Assembly: GCA_949752745.1 (NCBI GenBank)
Contig: OX457031.1
Location: forward strand, 4,715,967-4,779,966
Direction: 5' to 3'
DNA length: 64,000 nucleotides
From: Protula sp. h YS-2021
Taxonomy: Eukaryota; Annelida; Polychaeta; Sabellida; Serpulidae
The notes under the pieces are model-generated. The model had not been told where the DNA came from. It made no database searches and saw only the letters and a list, made by a program, of their open reading frames with translations. The position numbers and the translations under genes were made by a program. Positions 1-16,456 of this stretch are shown piece by piece (within the stretch, counting starts at the first letter, position 1; the number at the start of each line of letters is the position of its first letter).

Positions 1-1250
1 CTTTAAAAGTGCAGGGATCAATTATATGTCCCGAAAATATGAAAAATATGATATTTTTTGGATGGGCGATAATAGGGAACATTGGGCGATAATGCAAGAA
101 AGTTGTAATTTTCGCTTTAAAAGTGCAGGAATCAATTCTATGACCCGAAAATATGATAAATGTGATATTTTTCGTGTGGGCGATAATAGGGAGCATTGGG
201 CGATAATGCAAGAAAGTTGTAATTTTCGCTTTTAAAGTGCAGGAATCAATTCTGTGACCCGAAAATATGATCAATGTGATATTTTACGGGTGGGCGATAA
301 CAGGGAATATTGGGCGATAAAGCAAGAAAGTTGTAATTTTCGCTTTAAAAGTGCAGGAAACAATTCTAGGACCCGAAAATATCATAAATATAATATTTTT
401 CGTGTGGGCGATAATAGGTAACATTGGGCGATAATATAAGAAAGTTGTAATTTTCGCTTTAAAAGAGCAGGAATCAATTCTATAACCCGAAAATATGATA
501 AATGTGATATTTTTCGTGTGGGCGATAATAGGGAATATTGGGCGATAATGTAAGAAAGTTGTAATTTTCGCTTTAAAAGAGCAGGAATCAATTCTATAAC
601 CCGAAAATATGATAAATATGATATTTTTCGGATGGGCGATAATAGGGAATATTGGGCGATAATGCAAGAAAGTTGTAATTTTCGCTTTAAAAGTGCAGGA
701 ATCAATTCTGTGACCCGAAAATATGATAAATATGATATTTTTCGGATGGTCGATAATAGGGAACATTGGGCGATAGTGCAAGAAAGTTGTAATTTTCGCT
801 TTAAAAGTGCAGGAAACAATTCTATGACCCGAAAATATGATAAATGTGATATTTTTCGTGTGGGCGATAATAGGGAACATTGGGCGATAATGTAAGAAAG
901 TTGTGATTTTCGCTTTAAAAGTGCAATAATCAATTCTATGACCCGAAAATATGATAAATATGATATTTTTCGTGTCGGCGATAATAGGGAACATTGGGCG
1001 ATAATGTAAGAAAGTTGTAATTTTCGCTTTAAAAGTGCAGGAATCCATTCTATGACCCGAAAATATGATAAATGTGATATTGTTCGTGTGGGCGATAATA
1101 GGGAATATTGGGCGATAATGCAAGAAAGTTGTAATTTTCGCTTTAAAAGTGCAGGAAACAATTCTAGGACCCGAAAATATGATAAATATAATATTTTTCG
1201 GGTGGGCGATAATAGGGAACATTGGGCGATAATGTACGAATGTTGTGACC
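1..1250. repeat. 114-bp satellite, about 11 copies, cut by the left edge
   Basis: Units beginning CTTTAAAAGTGCAGGAA recur near 1, 114, 228, 342, 456, 570, 684, 798, 912, 1026 and 1140, a period of 114 bp. Each unit also holds an inner echo: GGGCGATAATAGGGAA followed about 20 bp later by TTGGGCGATAATG. Because 114 is a multiple of three and the unit has few stops, long frames stay open on both strands; these are not taken as genes. Units differ by scattered substitutions, so the array is not freshly made. It probably continues to the left. Confidence 0.93.
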
Positions 1251-1500
1251 CGCGCATCAAGACAACCTAAGGAAACTTGTGCACTTGTCCAAAATAAGTA
1301 CGAAAGTAAAATAAACATGCGCATTGGTCTGGAATAAGAACCGCGCATTAATCTTTATTAAGTTAAATAAACATGTGCACTGTTCCAAAATGAGAGCCGC
1401 GCATCAACGCAAATTAAATAAACATGCGCACTTGTCTGAATTAGAACCGCGCATCGAGGCAAGTTACATAAATATGCGCACTGGTCCGAAATGCGAGCGT
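1249..1500. repeat. Short degenerate tandem repeat next to the satellite
   Basis: About four units of roughly 50-90 bp, each containing CCGCGCATC (1250, 1341, 1397, 1447) and then TAAATAAACATGCGCAC. The first unit begins where the 114-bp satellite ends, so the two arrays abut directly. Confidence 0.6.
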
Positions 1501-2536
1501 TGTTTGAAGGTATCTATGGCAATCTATCCAGTCTACCAGATATACAAAAAATCTGTTCCCAATTTTTCTTGGAAAGAAATCTTTGTATGCATTTATCGGT
1601 CTATGTTCTGGTCCGGTGCTAAATTAATTATTGAGCTAGCTCTTTGCCGTCTCATCTTTTGAAGCTTGATATTTCAGGGAAATTCCTTCGCTCATGCACG
1701 CTGGAATGGGTCTTATTGCTTTTCGTAAGCTGGGACTTTGTCCTTGGACAAACTTGTTCATCAGATCAAGATGTAGTGCCAGGTATTGGTGTGGTTATAT
1801 GTTCTTAATCAAACTCAGTGTGGTTATAAGGTCGTGGAAATTCCAGTGAGGGTTTATAATTTTAGTTTTCACGTGATATAATACGACTGGAGCACCATAG
1901 ATTTGTTTAGTTTGAAATCACATTTACAGAAAGATCCAGTTCTCATCATTTAGTTGAAAAAAAAACTTTTGCACTCACATGGAATTTCCACTGTCAATTT
2001 ATCGTAAGAGAAATCAAATGTGCTTTTTCACGGGGGATATCCTTGTGGTTATATGCAGTCAAAAACTCCAGTGTGGTTTTATTCACTTGGAAGTTTTGTT
2101 TTGATGTCACATGTCCAGAAATTGGGTGAAATACTTGTAACATTCTCATTTCATTATTGTGGAAAAGAAAATATGTAGCGCGGCTTTTTCACGTTAACAA
2201 AAGTAACAAAAAAAGAAAGAAAAAAAGAGAGAATGCGTGGATTCTTTTAGGAAAGGCCCAGTTTGACATGCGACCAAATGATTTTCACATTCCCAACCTT
2301 TGTGTCTTCATCTGATAATTGTTTCTGTAAACATTTCACGATTTGTTCGTTTTTGTCTGTATGTACATTTCAGTTGAACGAAAGCTGCAGATTTTTCGTT
2401 GAAAAATCAAATAGTAATACTTGTTTCATCCCATTGAAGGCTTCTAAATGAACTGTTTTTTCTTCTTCGTTTCATTTGTCTTGCACATATCCGCACTCGC
2501 ACAACGCTAACTCTTCGCTGTTTATACTTGGCTTGG
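1501..2536. other. Non-coding stretch, no gene seen
   Basis: No exon with splice sites and a recognisable protein was found. There is a weak internal duplication of a segment with GTGTGGTTATATG (about 1790-2030 against 2040-2170). The short frame at 2263-2451 resembles nothing recognised and looks like chance. The region may be an AGAP intron, since the first exon found at 4696 begins mid-codon. Confidence 0.5.
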
Positions 2537-2890
2537 CGGTAAGAATCGTTCTCTCTAGGCATGCTTGGGAGGGGGTAGGGGAGGGGGGGGGGGGGTAGGG
2601 GCGGGAGTCATCAAGTACATGCGTAAGGTTATATAACATTTCGATACCCGCCGCACACTCCGTCCCTTCCCCCCCCTCCCCCCACCCAGCCCATCTTTGT
2701 ACGTTGAATTAGTAACGGTAAGAATTGTTCTCCTGTCTAGGCATGCTTGGGGGTGGGGGTGAGGGTCATCCATCAAGGGTCATCCATGCGTAAGAATTTA
2801 TAACATTTGGATACCCGCCACTCACTAACTCCCACCCCCACCCCCTCCAACCCCCACCTCTCCAAGCACCGCCCATTCTTGTGCGCAGAT
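2537..2890. repeat. Tandem duplication of about 175 bp with G and C tracts
   Basis: Two units start CGGTAAGAATCGTTCTC (2537) and CGGTAAGAATTGTTCTC (2715). Each continues through TAGGCATGCTTGG, a G-rich tract, TATAACATTTCGATACCCGCC and a C-rich tract. A decayed partial third copy may follow to about 2980. Confidence 0.7.
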
Positions 2891-3199
2891 TTAGTGACGT
2901 TAATATCACTATGACATTAATGTGAGCAAAACCACCTCGCCTCCCCCAATCCCCCCATTCCCCCCATCCAGCCGCCTCTATCCGTTTGTACTTAACTTTG
3001 TGGGTGAACCCTTGTAGATAAAACTGTAAGTTTAGTTTAAAAAAAAAACGCTTTTACCCTGTGTAAAATGAAGACGCCTGAGAATTATTGCTTGCAAAAA
3101 AAAAAAAGAAAAAAAAATGAAAAAAAAAGGTGCTTTTTGTGGAGTTCTTCATTCTTCAGTCTTCCAGAATTTTACTCCGAGTGGAAACTTTAGAGTATT

Positions 3200-3712
3200 T
3201 GTCAGCAACCTCCCAGCGACGCCTCATCCGACCCCTCTCCCTCATCCCACCGCCGCCCTCATCGCACCCTCCCTCATCTCCCTCCTGCCTCATCCCACAC
3301 CTCCATCATCCCCCCTCCCTCATCTCATCTCCTGCCTCATCCCACCGCCGCCCTCATCGCACCCTCCATCATCCCACCCCCTGCCTCATCTCACCCCTTC
3401 CTCATCCCCCTCCTCCCTCGTCTCACTCCTCTCCAATTCCACCCCTCCTTCACCTCATCCCATCGCCGCCCTCATCGCACCCTCCCCCATCTCCCCCTGC
3501 CTCATCTTACCCCTCAATCATCTCACCCCTTTCTCATCCCCCTCCTCCCTCGTCTCACTCCTCTCCCATTCCACCCCTCCTTCACCTCATCCCATCGCCG
3601 CCCTCATCCCACCCTCTTCCATCTCCCCTCCCTCCTCTCACCCCTGCCCTCATCTCCCCCTCCCTCCTCTCACCCCTGCCCTCATCTCCCCCTCCCTGAT
3701 CTCACCCGCCTG
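3200..3712. repeat. Pyrimidine-rich CCTCATCCCACC tandem repeat
   Basis: Degenerate 12-40 bp units built on CCTCATCCCACCGCCGCC and CCTCATCGCACCCTCC, with longer repeated blocks (for example around 3450-3530 and 3575-3640). Proline/serine-rich frames here are a product of composition and not taken as genes. Confidence 0.8.
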
Positions 3713-3719
3713 TGACTTT

Positions 3720-3925
3720 GCGCGTCTTTGACGTGACTACGCTCACCTTCCACGTGACTTAGAAACACGTGACTAAGCTCTCCGTCCACGTGACTTTCAT
3801 GTGACTCAGGCACACGTGACTAGGCTCCCTTTTTAAGTGACTCCACATGACTCAAGCACACGTGACTACACCGCCCTTCCACGTGACTGAGGTTCACATG
3901 ACTACGCTCCCCTTTTAAGACTCCA
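3720..3925. repeat. CACGTGACT repeat cluster
   Basis: About eight degenerate copies of CACGTGACTACGCTC or CACATGACTC in 200 bp. The E-box palindrome CACGTG recurs in most units. It may bind bHLH factors, but this could equally be a chance property of the repeat. Confidence 0.6.
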
Positions 3926-4257
3926 CGCTCTGCTGTACTTAATATTGGCTTACGCTTCGAGCGAAATACATATGCGTTCCGAGGCAAGCAATGCATTTAT
4001 TTAATTTAATGCATTTATAGACTAATGTTTATTTCATATCTTAATCTTTTTGGTGTTAATGTAAACTGCCTGTCATTTGTTATTGGATCTGCATGAATTG
4101 TAAGAAATATTGTTGTACAGGGTATGTCCTTAGTTATACAAAACATGAAAAAAAAAATGTGTGTTTTTTTCACTTGACAGAATTATTAGCGACACCAAAT
4201 TCAAAAATAGAAACGCCAAATGTGAAGAAGCGGCACAAGAGGATGAAAAGCGGCGCG

Positions 4258-4562
4258 AAAAACCTCGACACCGGCCAGGACGCGGGTGTGTGGTCCTGGA
4301 AAAGAGGGGACGGGGTGGAGGGGGGAGGGAGGGATGGTGAGGGGGCAGGGGAACCTCGACACCGGCCAGGACGCGGGTGTGTGGTCCAGAAAAGTGGGGG
4401 CGGAGTGGAGGGGGGAGAGGGAGGGAGGGCGAGGGGGGAGAGAGAACCGCGACACCGGCCAGGACGCGTGTGTGTGGTCCAGAAAAGAGAGGGCGGGGTG
4501 GGGGGGGGGGGGGGGGGGAGGGGAACTTCGACACCGGCCAAGACGCGTTTGTGGTCATTTAA
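4258..4562. repeat. Minisatellite of about 90 bp, four copies
   Basis: Four units start CTCGACACCGGCCAGGACG or close variants (about 4264, 4354, 4450, 4528), then GTGTGTGGTCC and a G-rich tract. It ends about 135 bp before the first recognised AGAP exon. Open frames in several phases are repeat artefacts. Confidence 0.85.
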
Positions 4563-4695
4563 GAAAAAACTGTAAAAAAAAATAATAAAAGTCTACAAAT
4601 GTAGTAAAAAAAATAAATAAATAAAAGAAGACTAAAAATGACGTGCTTATCTTATCTTACGTTATCTTACGTTATCTTATCTTATCTGCTTGTAG

Positions 4696-9180
<4,485 letters not shown>

Positions 9181-10600
9181 TCTTTGTTATCTTGTCGTTT
9201 TTTTTGTTTTTGTTTTTTTTTTTTTTTTTGGTCACATCTACACTGCCCGCCAAAAAGACTGCGCGCTATGAAATACACTGCTCAACAAGTCAATTTCATT
9301 GGTAAAAAAACTGCTCAAAAGTAATTAGAGAGGTCTGAAAGAAAAAGTCCTTTATCCAATGTCTGCTCCGCTATGCAAATGTAGAAAATAGGTCAACAAA
9401 AAGAATAAAATAAATTTAAAAAAAAAATGAGATGGCAAATGATAAAGTCTGAAGTAAAGAAAACCCTGATTCCCTCCCATTTGGCCCATTGGGCCATGGA
9501 TATCGGAATAAACGTAAGGCTGCTTCTAGACTGAGCTCGTTCCATTTTGATTTTTCGTATAAAAAAAGTTATTTTTAAAATAATGGGTGCTTAATGGTAT
9601 TAATTTCATGAATTATAAATTTGTTGACGTTTGAATTTGTTTTCTTGTTTAGTCGCCACATGGGGAATATATGCGATCGATCGCGTGTCGATCGGTCGGT
9701 CTGTCATCAAGAGCTTGTTAACACGATAACTTAAAATTTGCTGCAAGGATTTTAATGAAACTTGGTATGTAGCTGCTATGGGAACAAACACAGATCGGTA
9801 TTGTAAATGGGCCAGGTTCGTCCAAGGAAAATGGACCAGCTGGACTTAAGAAATTTTCAGCTCTTGATTGACTATTGATGGCCGTGTTTCACTGATGGGG
9901 GACCTGTGGCTAATATGTGGCCTATGCACACTGCTCTAGTTACTGTTTTGGTAGTGACTTTCGCGTGAAGGTCTTTGTCTCGTCTGGTGCGCGTTTTTTT
10001 GCCGGGCAGTGTATCTTGTGATCCTTGTTACTGATGTTATTGCCTGGCCGCGTGCGGTGCGGGTAAGACGCGCCATGCGCACTGCCGCGGTCTCTGTAGC
10101 CCCCCCCCCCCCCCTTCGTGTATCTGTTAGGTATTTACTGTTCGTTTGTGTGGCTGAGTGATAGGGGTGACCGTTAGTGTGTGTGGCTGTGTGTATGTGC
10201 GTGTGCATGGGTGAGAGGTAGGGCTGCAGTTCTGTTGTTGATTTGTGTTGGAAATAAAAAGTAAACATTGCTTTAATGGGAAGTTCTATTGGGCTTGTTA
10301 ATGAGGCGGGAGTTTTCGGAAGAGTGTGTCGTAGGTTTATTTGGGGATCAAGTACGGTATTGGTCTGTGTTCATTTGATCTGTTATAATGGAATTAGATT
10401 CAATCTGATTGTATTTGGCAAGGTAAAGAGAACCTCGAATTGTTGATTAAAATGTGGTCATGAAATGCTGTGTCGGGTTTGTATGAGCTGCTGGTTTATG
10501 ACGTCACTCTTTATTGTCAGAATCTCGTGTATCAGAAAAGCTTATAGTAGACGCGTGTAAAGGTTTATAAAGTCTGTGTTTGCCGAGTACTTGGGGGAGT
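9181..10600. other. AGAP 3' flank; a dispersed-repeat segment and nothing else recognised
   Basis: An AATAAA at 9404-9409 is a possible polyadenylation signal for AGAP. About 9650-9840 contains ATCGGTCGGTCTGTCAT, then AACACGATAACTTAAAAT and AATGAAACTTGGTATGTAG, which resembles a dispersed repeat common in marine invertebrate genomes (from memory, not checked). No coding exon seen. Confidence 0.4.
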
Positions 10601-10639
10601 ACAGGTGGCCATGATGTGGCGTTGCCGTAGCTGGTACCC

Positions 10640-10966
10640 AGGGCTGGTGGCGCATGGCGTGACGTCATTTACAGGCTGGTACTCGCGGCTTGACTTTTAC
10701 GCATGGCTGGCTGGTACCCGCGGCCAGACATCTACGCATGGCGTGACGTCATCATTTACTGGCTGGTACCCGCGGCCAGACATCTGCGCATGGCGTGACG
10801 TCATCATTTACAGGCTGGTACTCGCGGCTTGACTCCTACGCATGGCGTGACGTCATCATTTACTGGCTGGTACCCGCGGCCAGACATCTACGCATGGCGT
10901 GACGTCATCATTTACAGGCTGGTACTTGCGGTTAGACGTTTATACATGGCGTGACGTCAGCCTGCT
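10640..10966. repeat. 52-bp repeat with a CRE motif in each unit
   Basis: GCGTGACGTCATCATTTAC recurs at 10741, 10793, 10845 and 10897, with flanking related copies at about 10658 and 10949, a period of 52 bp. Each unit also has GGCTGGTACCCGCGG or a variant. The palindrome TGACGTCA is the consensus CREB/ATF site; six lie here and one more is at about 10500. Confidence 0.9.
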
Positions 10967-12345
10967 GTGTTGCCGACATCTCCGCTAGTGTTACCTGTAA
11001 TTTTTCTCCAGTCTCCACTCCGACCCTTCAGATCTGCCGCCCACCCCCACCCCCACCCCCCCAATCTCATTCCCATTCTTGATCCCTTGGTGTTGTGTCT
11101 AGGGATGGAAGAAGTGCGCTGTTGTTCTGAGTGTAGTTGTAGCTGATTCATGCCTGTGGCTTGCCGGAAATTACCGTAATGTGCCGAATGCCTCCGATAG
11201 CAGCAGAAATTACCTAGGCGATGGGCGAGAGGTATTTCCTAACTCGACTACAGATAAAGAAAATCTTTGGAATAGTGTACTGTCAAATATCAATACTCGG
11301 ATACTGACTGGAACCGACTGGATGATGTTTACAATCTTGCGGTTTTGTACCGGATCGATACTCCCTCTTACGTTAGAAAATTAATGTTCGAATCGTTTTT
11401 TAAGATTTCGAAGATTTTCAATTTAAGAAGCGCAGAATGTGCCGACAACCCCCTCACCCCCCCCCCTCACCCTTTTCTGATGTCTTAGCGCAGCTGTGCC
11501 GAAATAATAATCCGTTTTGTAAATGACTGAGTTAAGCTGACCAGGCATCCCTCCCCCCTCCTCCGCCCAACCACTTTTTTTCTGATGTTTTTTCTAGTCA
11601 CTTTGTCGTTAGAATCTTGTACAGTGTTAACGCCTCTCACTCTCGCTCTCTCTCTCTAACTCTGTCTTTAGTGGGCGTGTCAGTCGCCGCACGTCGTCAT
11701 CGCACGTCATCCCATCACGTGACTTGATTGACAGCTGTGTTCGTTACGAAAAAAGTACTAGACTTACGGGTTTGTATAGAGTTATTTCATCGACAATCAT
11801 GAATTTGAATTATTGAAAGGTTTGGAGGGGGCTGGCTGGGGAGAGGGGGGGGGGGGGGGGGGATGGGAGGGGGAACAGATAGACGGTTTTGCTGACTCGA
11901 ATTCTTGAACATGGTTTGAGACAGTGCTCTTTCTTTATTATGCTGTGTATAGGAAAGAGCTTGGTATACCAGTGTGTTTTCGCCGTAATTGCCCCCACCC
12001 CCACCCCCCCTCACCCCCCGTGACCCCCTCTCGCCCTGCAGTGACCTATATCAAGTGCAATATAGTTTCTTCAAACACCAGTAACAGTTGTTAAAATTTA
12101 GGAATATTTATAATAGGCCACAATCAAAGATTTTGAAACAATTTCCGTTTGGATGTCCAGTGCGTTAATTTAATTGTTCTCATAGTAGCGACAATGTATC
12201 GATGTACATTTTGTATTTAAACCTTGTATGTACCGCCATGTATTAAAAGACTGTACATTTTGTATCATAAATTTTAAATGAATTATAATATATAGTATAA
12301 AAGACGAAATAAAAAGGAAATGACACAAACAATTCTTTCATTCGG
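10967..12345. other. Non-coding, no gene seen
   Basis: Contains C tracts (11040, 11450, 12000), G tracts (11845) and a TCTC repeat (11640). AT-rich sequence from 12060 precedes the 27-bp array. A TATAAAAG at about 12296 lies too close to the first ATG of the array to argue for a promoter. Confidence 0.5.
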
Positions 12346-12349
12346 CGTC

Positions 12350-14440
12350 TCTGGATCTTGCCTAGTTCCGGAGTTGTCTGGATCTAGCCTAGGTCCGATG
12401 CTGTCTGGGTCTGGTCTAGGTCCGATGCTGTCTGGTTCTGGTCTAGGTCCGATGCTGTCTGGGTCTGGTCTAGGTCCAATTCTGTCTGGGTCTAGCCTAG
12501 GTCCAATGCTGTCTGGATCTAGCCTAGGTTCGATGCTATCTGGATATAGCCTAGGTCCGATGCTGTCTGGGTCTAGCCTAGGTCCGATGCTGTCTGGATA
12601 TAGACTAGGTCCGATGCTGTCTGGGTCTAACCTAGGTCCGATGCTGTATGGATACAGCCTAGGTCCAATGCTGTCTGGGTCTAGCCTAAGTCCAATGCTG
12701 TCTGGGTCTAGCCTAGGTCCAATGCTGTCTGGATATAGCCTAGGTCCGATGCTGTCTGGGTCTAGCCTAGGTCTGATGATGTCTAGGTCTAGCCTAGGTC
12801 CGATGCTGTCTGGGTCTGGTCTAGGTCCGATGCTGTTTGGGTCTGGTCTAGGTCCGATGCTGTCTGGGTCTGGTCTAGGTCCAATTCTGTCTGGGTCTAG
12901 CCTAGATCTGATGCTGTCTGGGTCTAGCCTAGGTCCGATGCTGTCTGGGTCTAGCCTAGGTCCGATGTTGTTTGGGTCTAGCCTAGGTTCGGTGCTGTCT
13001 GGGTCTAGCCTAGGTCCAATGCTCTCTGGGTCTAGCCTAGGTCCAATGCTGTCTGGATATAGCCTAGGTCCGATGCTGTCTGGGTCTAATCTAGGTCCGA
13101 TGCTGTCTGGATCTAGCCTAGGTCCGATGCTGTCTGGGTCTAGCCTAGGTCCGATGCTGTCTGGATCTAGCCTAGGTCCGATGCTGTCTGGATCTAGCCT
13201 AGGTCCGATGCTGTCTGGGTCTAGCCTATGTCCGATGCTGTCTGGATCTAGCCTAGGTCCAATGCTCTCTCGGCCTAGCCTAGGTCCGATGCTGTCTGGG
13301 TCTAGCCTAGGTCCAATGCTGTCTTGGTCTAGCCTAGGTCCGATGCTGTCTGGCTCTAGCCTAGGTCCGATGCTGTCTGGGTCTAACCTAGGTCCGGTGC
13401 TGTCTGGGTCTAGCCTAGGTCCGATGCTGTCTGACTCTAGCCTAGGTCCGATGCTGTCTGGCTCTAGCCTAGGTCAGATGCTGTCTGGCTCTAACCTAGG
13501 TCCGATGCTGTCTGGATATAGCCTAGGTCCGACGCTGTCTGGGTCTAGCCTAGGTCCGATGGTGTCTGGATATAGCCTAGGTCCGATGCTGTCTGGGTCT
13601 AACCTAGGTCCGATGCTGTATGGATACAACCTAGGTCCGATGCTGTCTGGGTTTAACCTAGGTCCGATGCTGTCTGGGTCTAACCTAGGTCCAATGCTGT
13701 CTGGATCTTGCCTAGGTCCGATGCTATCTGGATCTAGCCTAGGTCCGATGCTGTCTGGATATAGCGTAGGTCCGGCCGATGATGTCTGGGTCTAGCCTAG
13801 GTCCGATGCTGTCTGGATATAGCCTAGGTCCGATGCTGTCTGGGTCTAGCCTAGGTCCGATGCTGTCTGGATCTTGCCTAGGTCCGATGCTGTCTGGCTC
13901 TAGCCTAGGCCCGATGCTATATGGATCTAGCCTAGGTCCGATGCTGTCTGGATACAGCCTAGGTCCGATGCTGTCTGGGTTTAACCTAGGTCCGATGCTG
14001 TCTGGGTCTAACCTAGGTCCGATGCTGTCTGGATCTTGCCTAGGTCCGATATGGTCTGGATCTTGCCTAGGTCCGATGCTGTCTGGATCTAGCCTAGGTT
14101 CGATGCTATCTGGATATGGCCTAGGTCCGATGCTGTCTGGGTCTAGCCTAGGTCCGATGCTGTCTGGATATAGACTAGGTCCGATGCTGTCTGGGTCTAA
14201 CCTAGGTCCGATGCTGTATGGATACAGCCTAGGTCCGATGCTGTCTGGGTTTAACCTAGGTTCGATGCTGTCTGGGTCTAACCTAGGTCCGATGCTGTAT
14301 GGATACAGCCTAGGTCCGATGCTGTCTGGGTTTAACCTAGGTTCGATGCTGTCTGGGTCTAACCTAGGTCCGATGCTGTCTGGGTCTAACCTAGGTCCGA
14401 TGTTGTCTGGATTTAGCCTAGGTCCGGTGCTGTGCACATG
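12350..14440. repeat. 27-bp minisatellite, about 76 copies
   Basis: Units of CTAGCCTAGGTCCGATGC followed by TGTCTGGGT repeat every 27 bp across 2.1 kb. Because 27 is a multiple of three, the plus strand stays open as a nine-residue repeat (SSLGPMLSG) for 491 codons from 12320, then, after a small phase change at about 13775, for a further 221. The minus strand is also open (DSIGPRLDP). Variant units (GSGLG, GYSLG, GSNLG, GSCLG) recur in the same order, showing block duplications. Each unit has the palindrome CCTAGG. Expression is not supported by anything visible. Confidence 0.95.
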
Positions 14441-14455
14441 TTGAAAATTGGCCAT

Positions 14456-15219
14456 GTGGCAGTCATGTTAAAATTGGTATAAATAAAAGCAATAAAATCA
14501 TAAAACTTTTTCGCTGGAATTTTTGGCTTGGTTTCCGTTTTGAACCTGGTTACTTTTTTCTAATTATTACTTTGCCTGAGTGCATAACTGGAACAGACAA
14601 CCTGCACGAGGCTAGGAAGAAGTTGTCAGGGACATAAAGCAGTTGCATGCTGATGCCATGCATTCAAAGGCTTTCTTTTAGTGCTGAAAACGGGTTAAAC
14701 TTGTCACAACTCAAAAACTGACTGTCATCAGTCAGTCCCTAATTATCGCCCAACTATTACTATATTTGCCATTTCTCGTCTCATATTTTGACAATTTCAC
14801 CGAAAGGAGACCTTTTTGTTTGGTAAATGTTTGAGTTTACTGGAAATAGCGCGAGTGGGTCAGTATAATTGTGGCCCGGCCGACATTTTCGGGACCAGTT
14901 CTCGAAAACTGTTAAGGCCCAGGTTCCTACAACTATAAGCAGTGAATGTGTATATAATGTACACGTACAGTTTATATTTTAGAAAATCAACTAAAAGTTG
15001 TCGCAATTGCACTATGTTCAAAAATGTTAAAAATGCATGCATTTTACACTGAAAAAGCAAGCGGTTTTCCGGGTCAGTTCTAGAAATCTATACGGCACAG
15101 GGTTCTACAATTACACAAGATAATGAAACATCGCATTTCATGTTTTTATTTAAAACATGTATTTATTAATCTTGTCGCGACATCCAAGAAAAAAAAGGGG
15201 GGGGGGGGTGGGAGTTCGT
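14456..15219. other. 3' flank of C1q copy 1, start of segmental duplication
   Basis: From about 14570 the sequence matches 19160 onward (AACTGGAACA, GTTGTCAGGGACA, ATGCCATGCATTCAA) and in part 22300 onward, so it is the left part of a three-fold duplication. Minus-strand AATAAA signals lie at 15162-15167 and 15145-15150. A poly-G tract precedes the stop codon of the C1q copy. Confidence 0.6.
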
Positions 15220-15929
15220 TTACGTTATCAAGCGAATAAGACAGCCTGAGAAGGAAGAATGGGTATAGGGATGGATTGTGGCAGGTGAGTAGCTGCTACT
15301 GACATATGCTTTTAGGGAGACCTCTTGGTTGGCTTCACAGAGGTACATTCCCGCAATAGAACCTGACATCCCTGCTCCTACAGGAGTTTCTATGAACCCA
15401 GCAATGGCCGTCTGTGCCATTGTTCCTCCCACCCATAACCCAGCATAAGTGTGCATGCTTCATCCACATCGGGTCTGTGTGCATTCGTAACGGTCACCAT
15501 GAATAGATAATAGCCCGTATATGGACAAATAAACACACCCGATGTCGCATTATAATGGTTCCCAGAGTTAAGGATCACATCATCAAAAATGATGTCGTCC
15601 TCATCTTCATAGTCCAAACTCTCCGAGGGCCTAACAAGGAAAGCAACAAAATCGCTGTTTTCAGTATACTTATTCAAAATGTCATTCAAGTGTAATATTT
15701 CGTTTGATTTGCTTTCAACAAGGCTTTCCAGAGTTTTTACAGTTCCTTTCAAGTCTTGCAGCTGGCGATTCCAATCCTCTTTTTCTTCTTCGATTTTGGA
15801 AAGCCTTTCGATGATATTTTCGAATCGGTCATTTACAGGCTGCGCCAGATTTGAGGGCACGGCGGAATCGCGGTGTAATGCCGTGGCCTTGTAGATTCCA
15901 CTGACGTCTTGTGGTTGCGCGGCTTGTGC
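15220..15929 (-). pseudogene. C1q-domain protein, copy 1, frameshifted
   Basis: A single exon after the acceptor CATTTCAG (15932-15930) encodes AQAAQPQDVSGIYKA, a coiled coil (ENIIERLSKIEEEKEDWNR), and a C1q domain (FDDVILNSGNHYNATSGVFI, CPYTGYYLFMVTVTNA). At about 15446, one base is missing relative to copy 3, so the frame shifts before LWVGGTMAQTAIAGF; the rest of the domain to SSFSGCLIRLIT is open in the new frame. A straight reading would stop 22 codons later and lose about half of the C1q jelly roll. No signal-peptide exon was found in this unit. It is therefore called a pseudogene, but the sequence is otherwise uninterrupted, and a base-calling error cannot be excluded. The shift is shared with copy 2. 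Confidence 0.8.
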
Positions 15930-16089
15930 CTGAAATGTATTTGAACAAGAAATTGGTAGATAGTTCAGCCCCAACCGGAATTGAAATCCCAAGATGGCGG
16001 ACTTTGAGTTCTTGAAGATCAATATAATATAAACTATCCAGTGTTGTAAGTTACATATGAATCAAATATGGCCTGGATCGGATTATCAG

Positions 16090-16456
16090 GACGGGAGTTA
16101 CAGTGCGATAGACAGACGGATAGACAGCAACCAAACATACAGTCCCCTCCGGGGCGACAGACAGACGGATAGACAGACAACCAAACCTACAGTCCCCTCC
16201 GGGGCGACAGACAGACGAATAGACAGACAACCAAACCTACAGTCCCCTCCGGGGCGACAGACAGACGGATAGACAGACAACCAAACCTACAGTCACCTCC
16301 GGGGCGACAGACAGACGGATAGACAGACAACCAAACCTACAGTCCCCTCCGGGGCGACAGACAGACGGATAGACAGACAACCAAACCTACAGTCCCCTCC
16401 GGGGCGACAGACAGACGGATAGACAGACAACCAAACCTACAGTCCTCTCCGAAGAG
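16090..16456. repeat. 50-bp minisatellite, about seven copies
   Basis: ACAGTCCCCTCCGGGGCGAC plus AGACAGACGGATAGACAGAC repeats every 50 bp. Duplication units 2 (20570-20605) and 3 (23425-23470) have the same sequence only once, so the array grew in unit 1 after duplication. A related single copy at 58975-59050 shows that the seed is a dispersed element. Confidence 0.92.

Noticed and set aside
284..1348. Long minus-strand frames over the left-hand satellite
   Set aside because: They consist only of the 38-residue translation of the 114-bp unit and are open in several phases and on both strands.
1324..1662. Plus-strand frame of 112 codons after the satellite
   Set aside because: Its first half is the short degenerate repeat at 1249-1500 and the rest matches no known protein pattern.
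4093..4585. Arginine/glycine or proline-rich frames before the first AGAP exon
   Set aside because: They follow the 90-bp minisatellite in all phases and do not connect in phase to the PH exon.
13739..14455. Proline/isoleucine repeat protein on the minus strand
   Set aside because: Antisense reading of the 27-bp array with no start context, splice sites or non-repeat domain.
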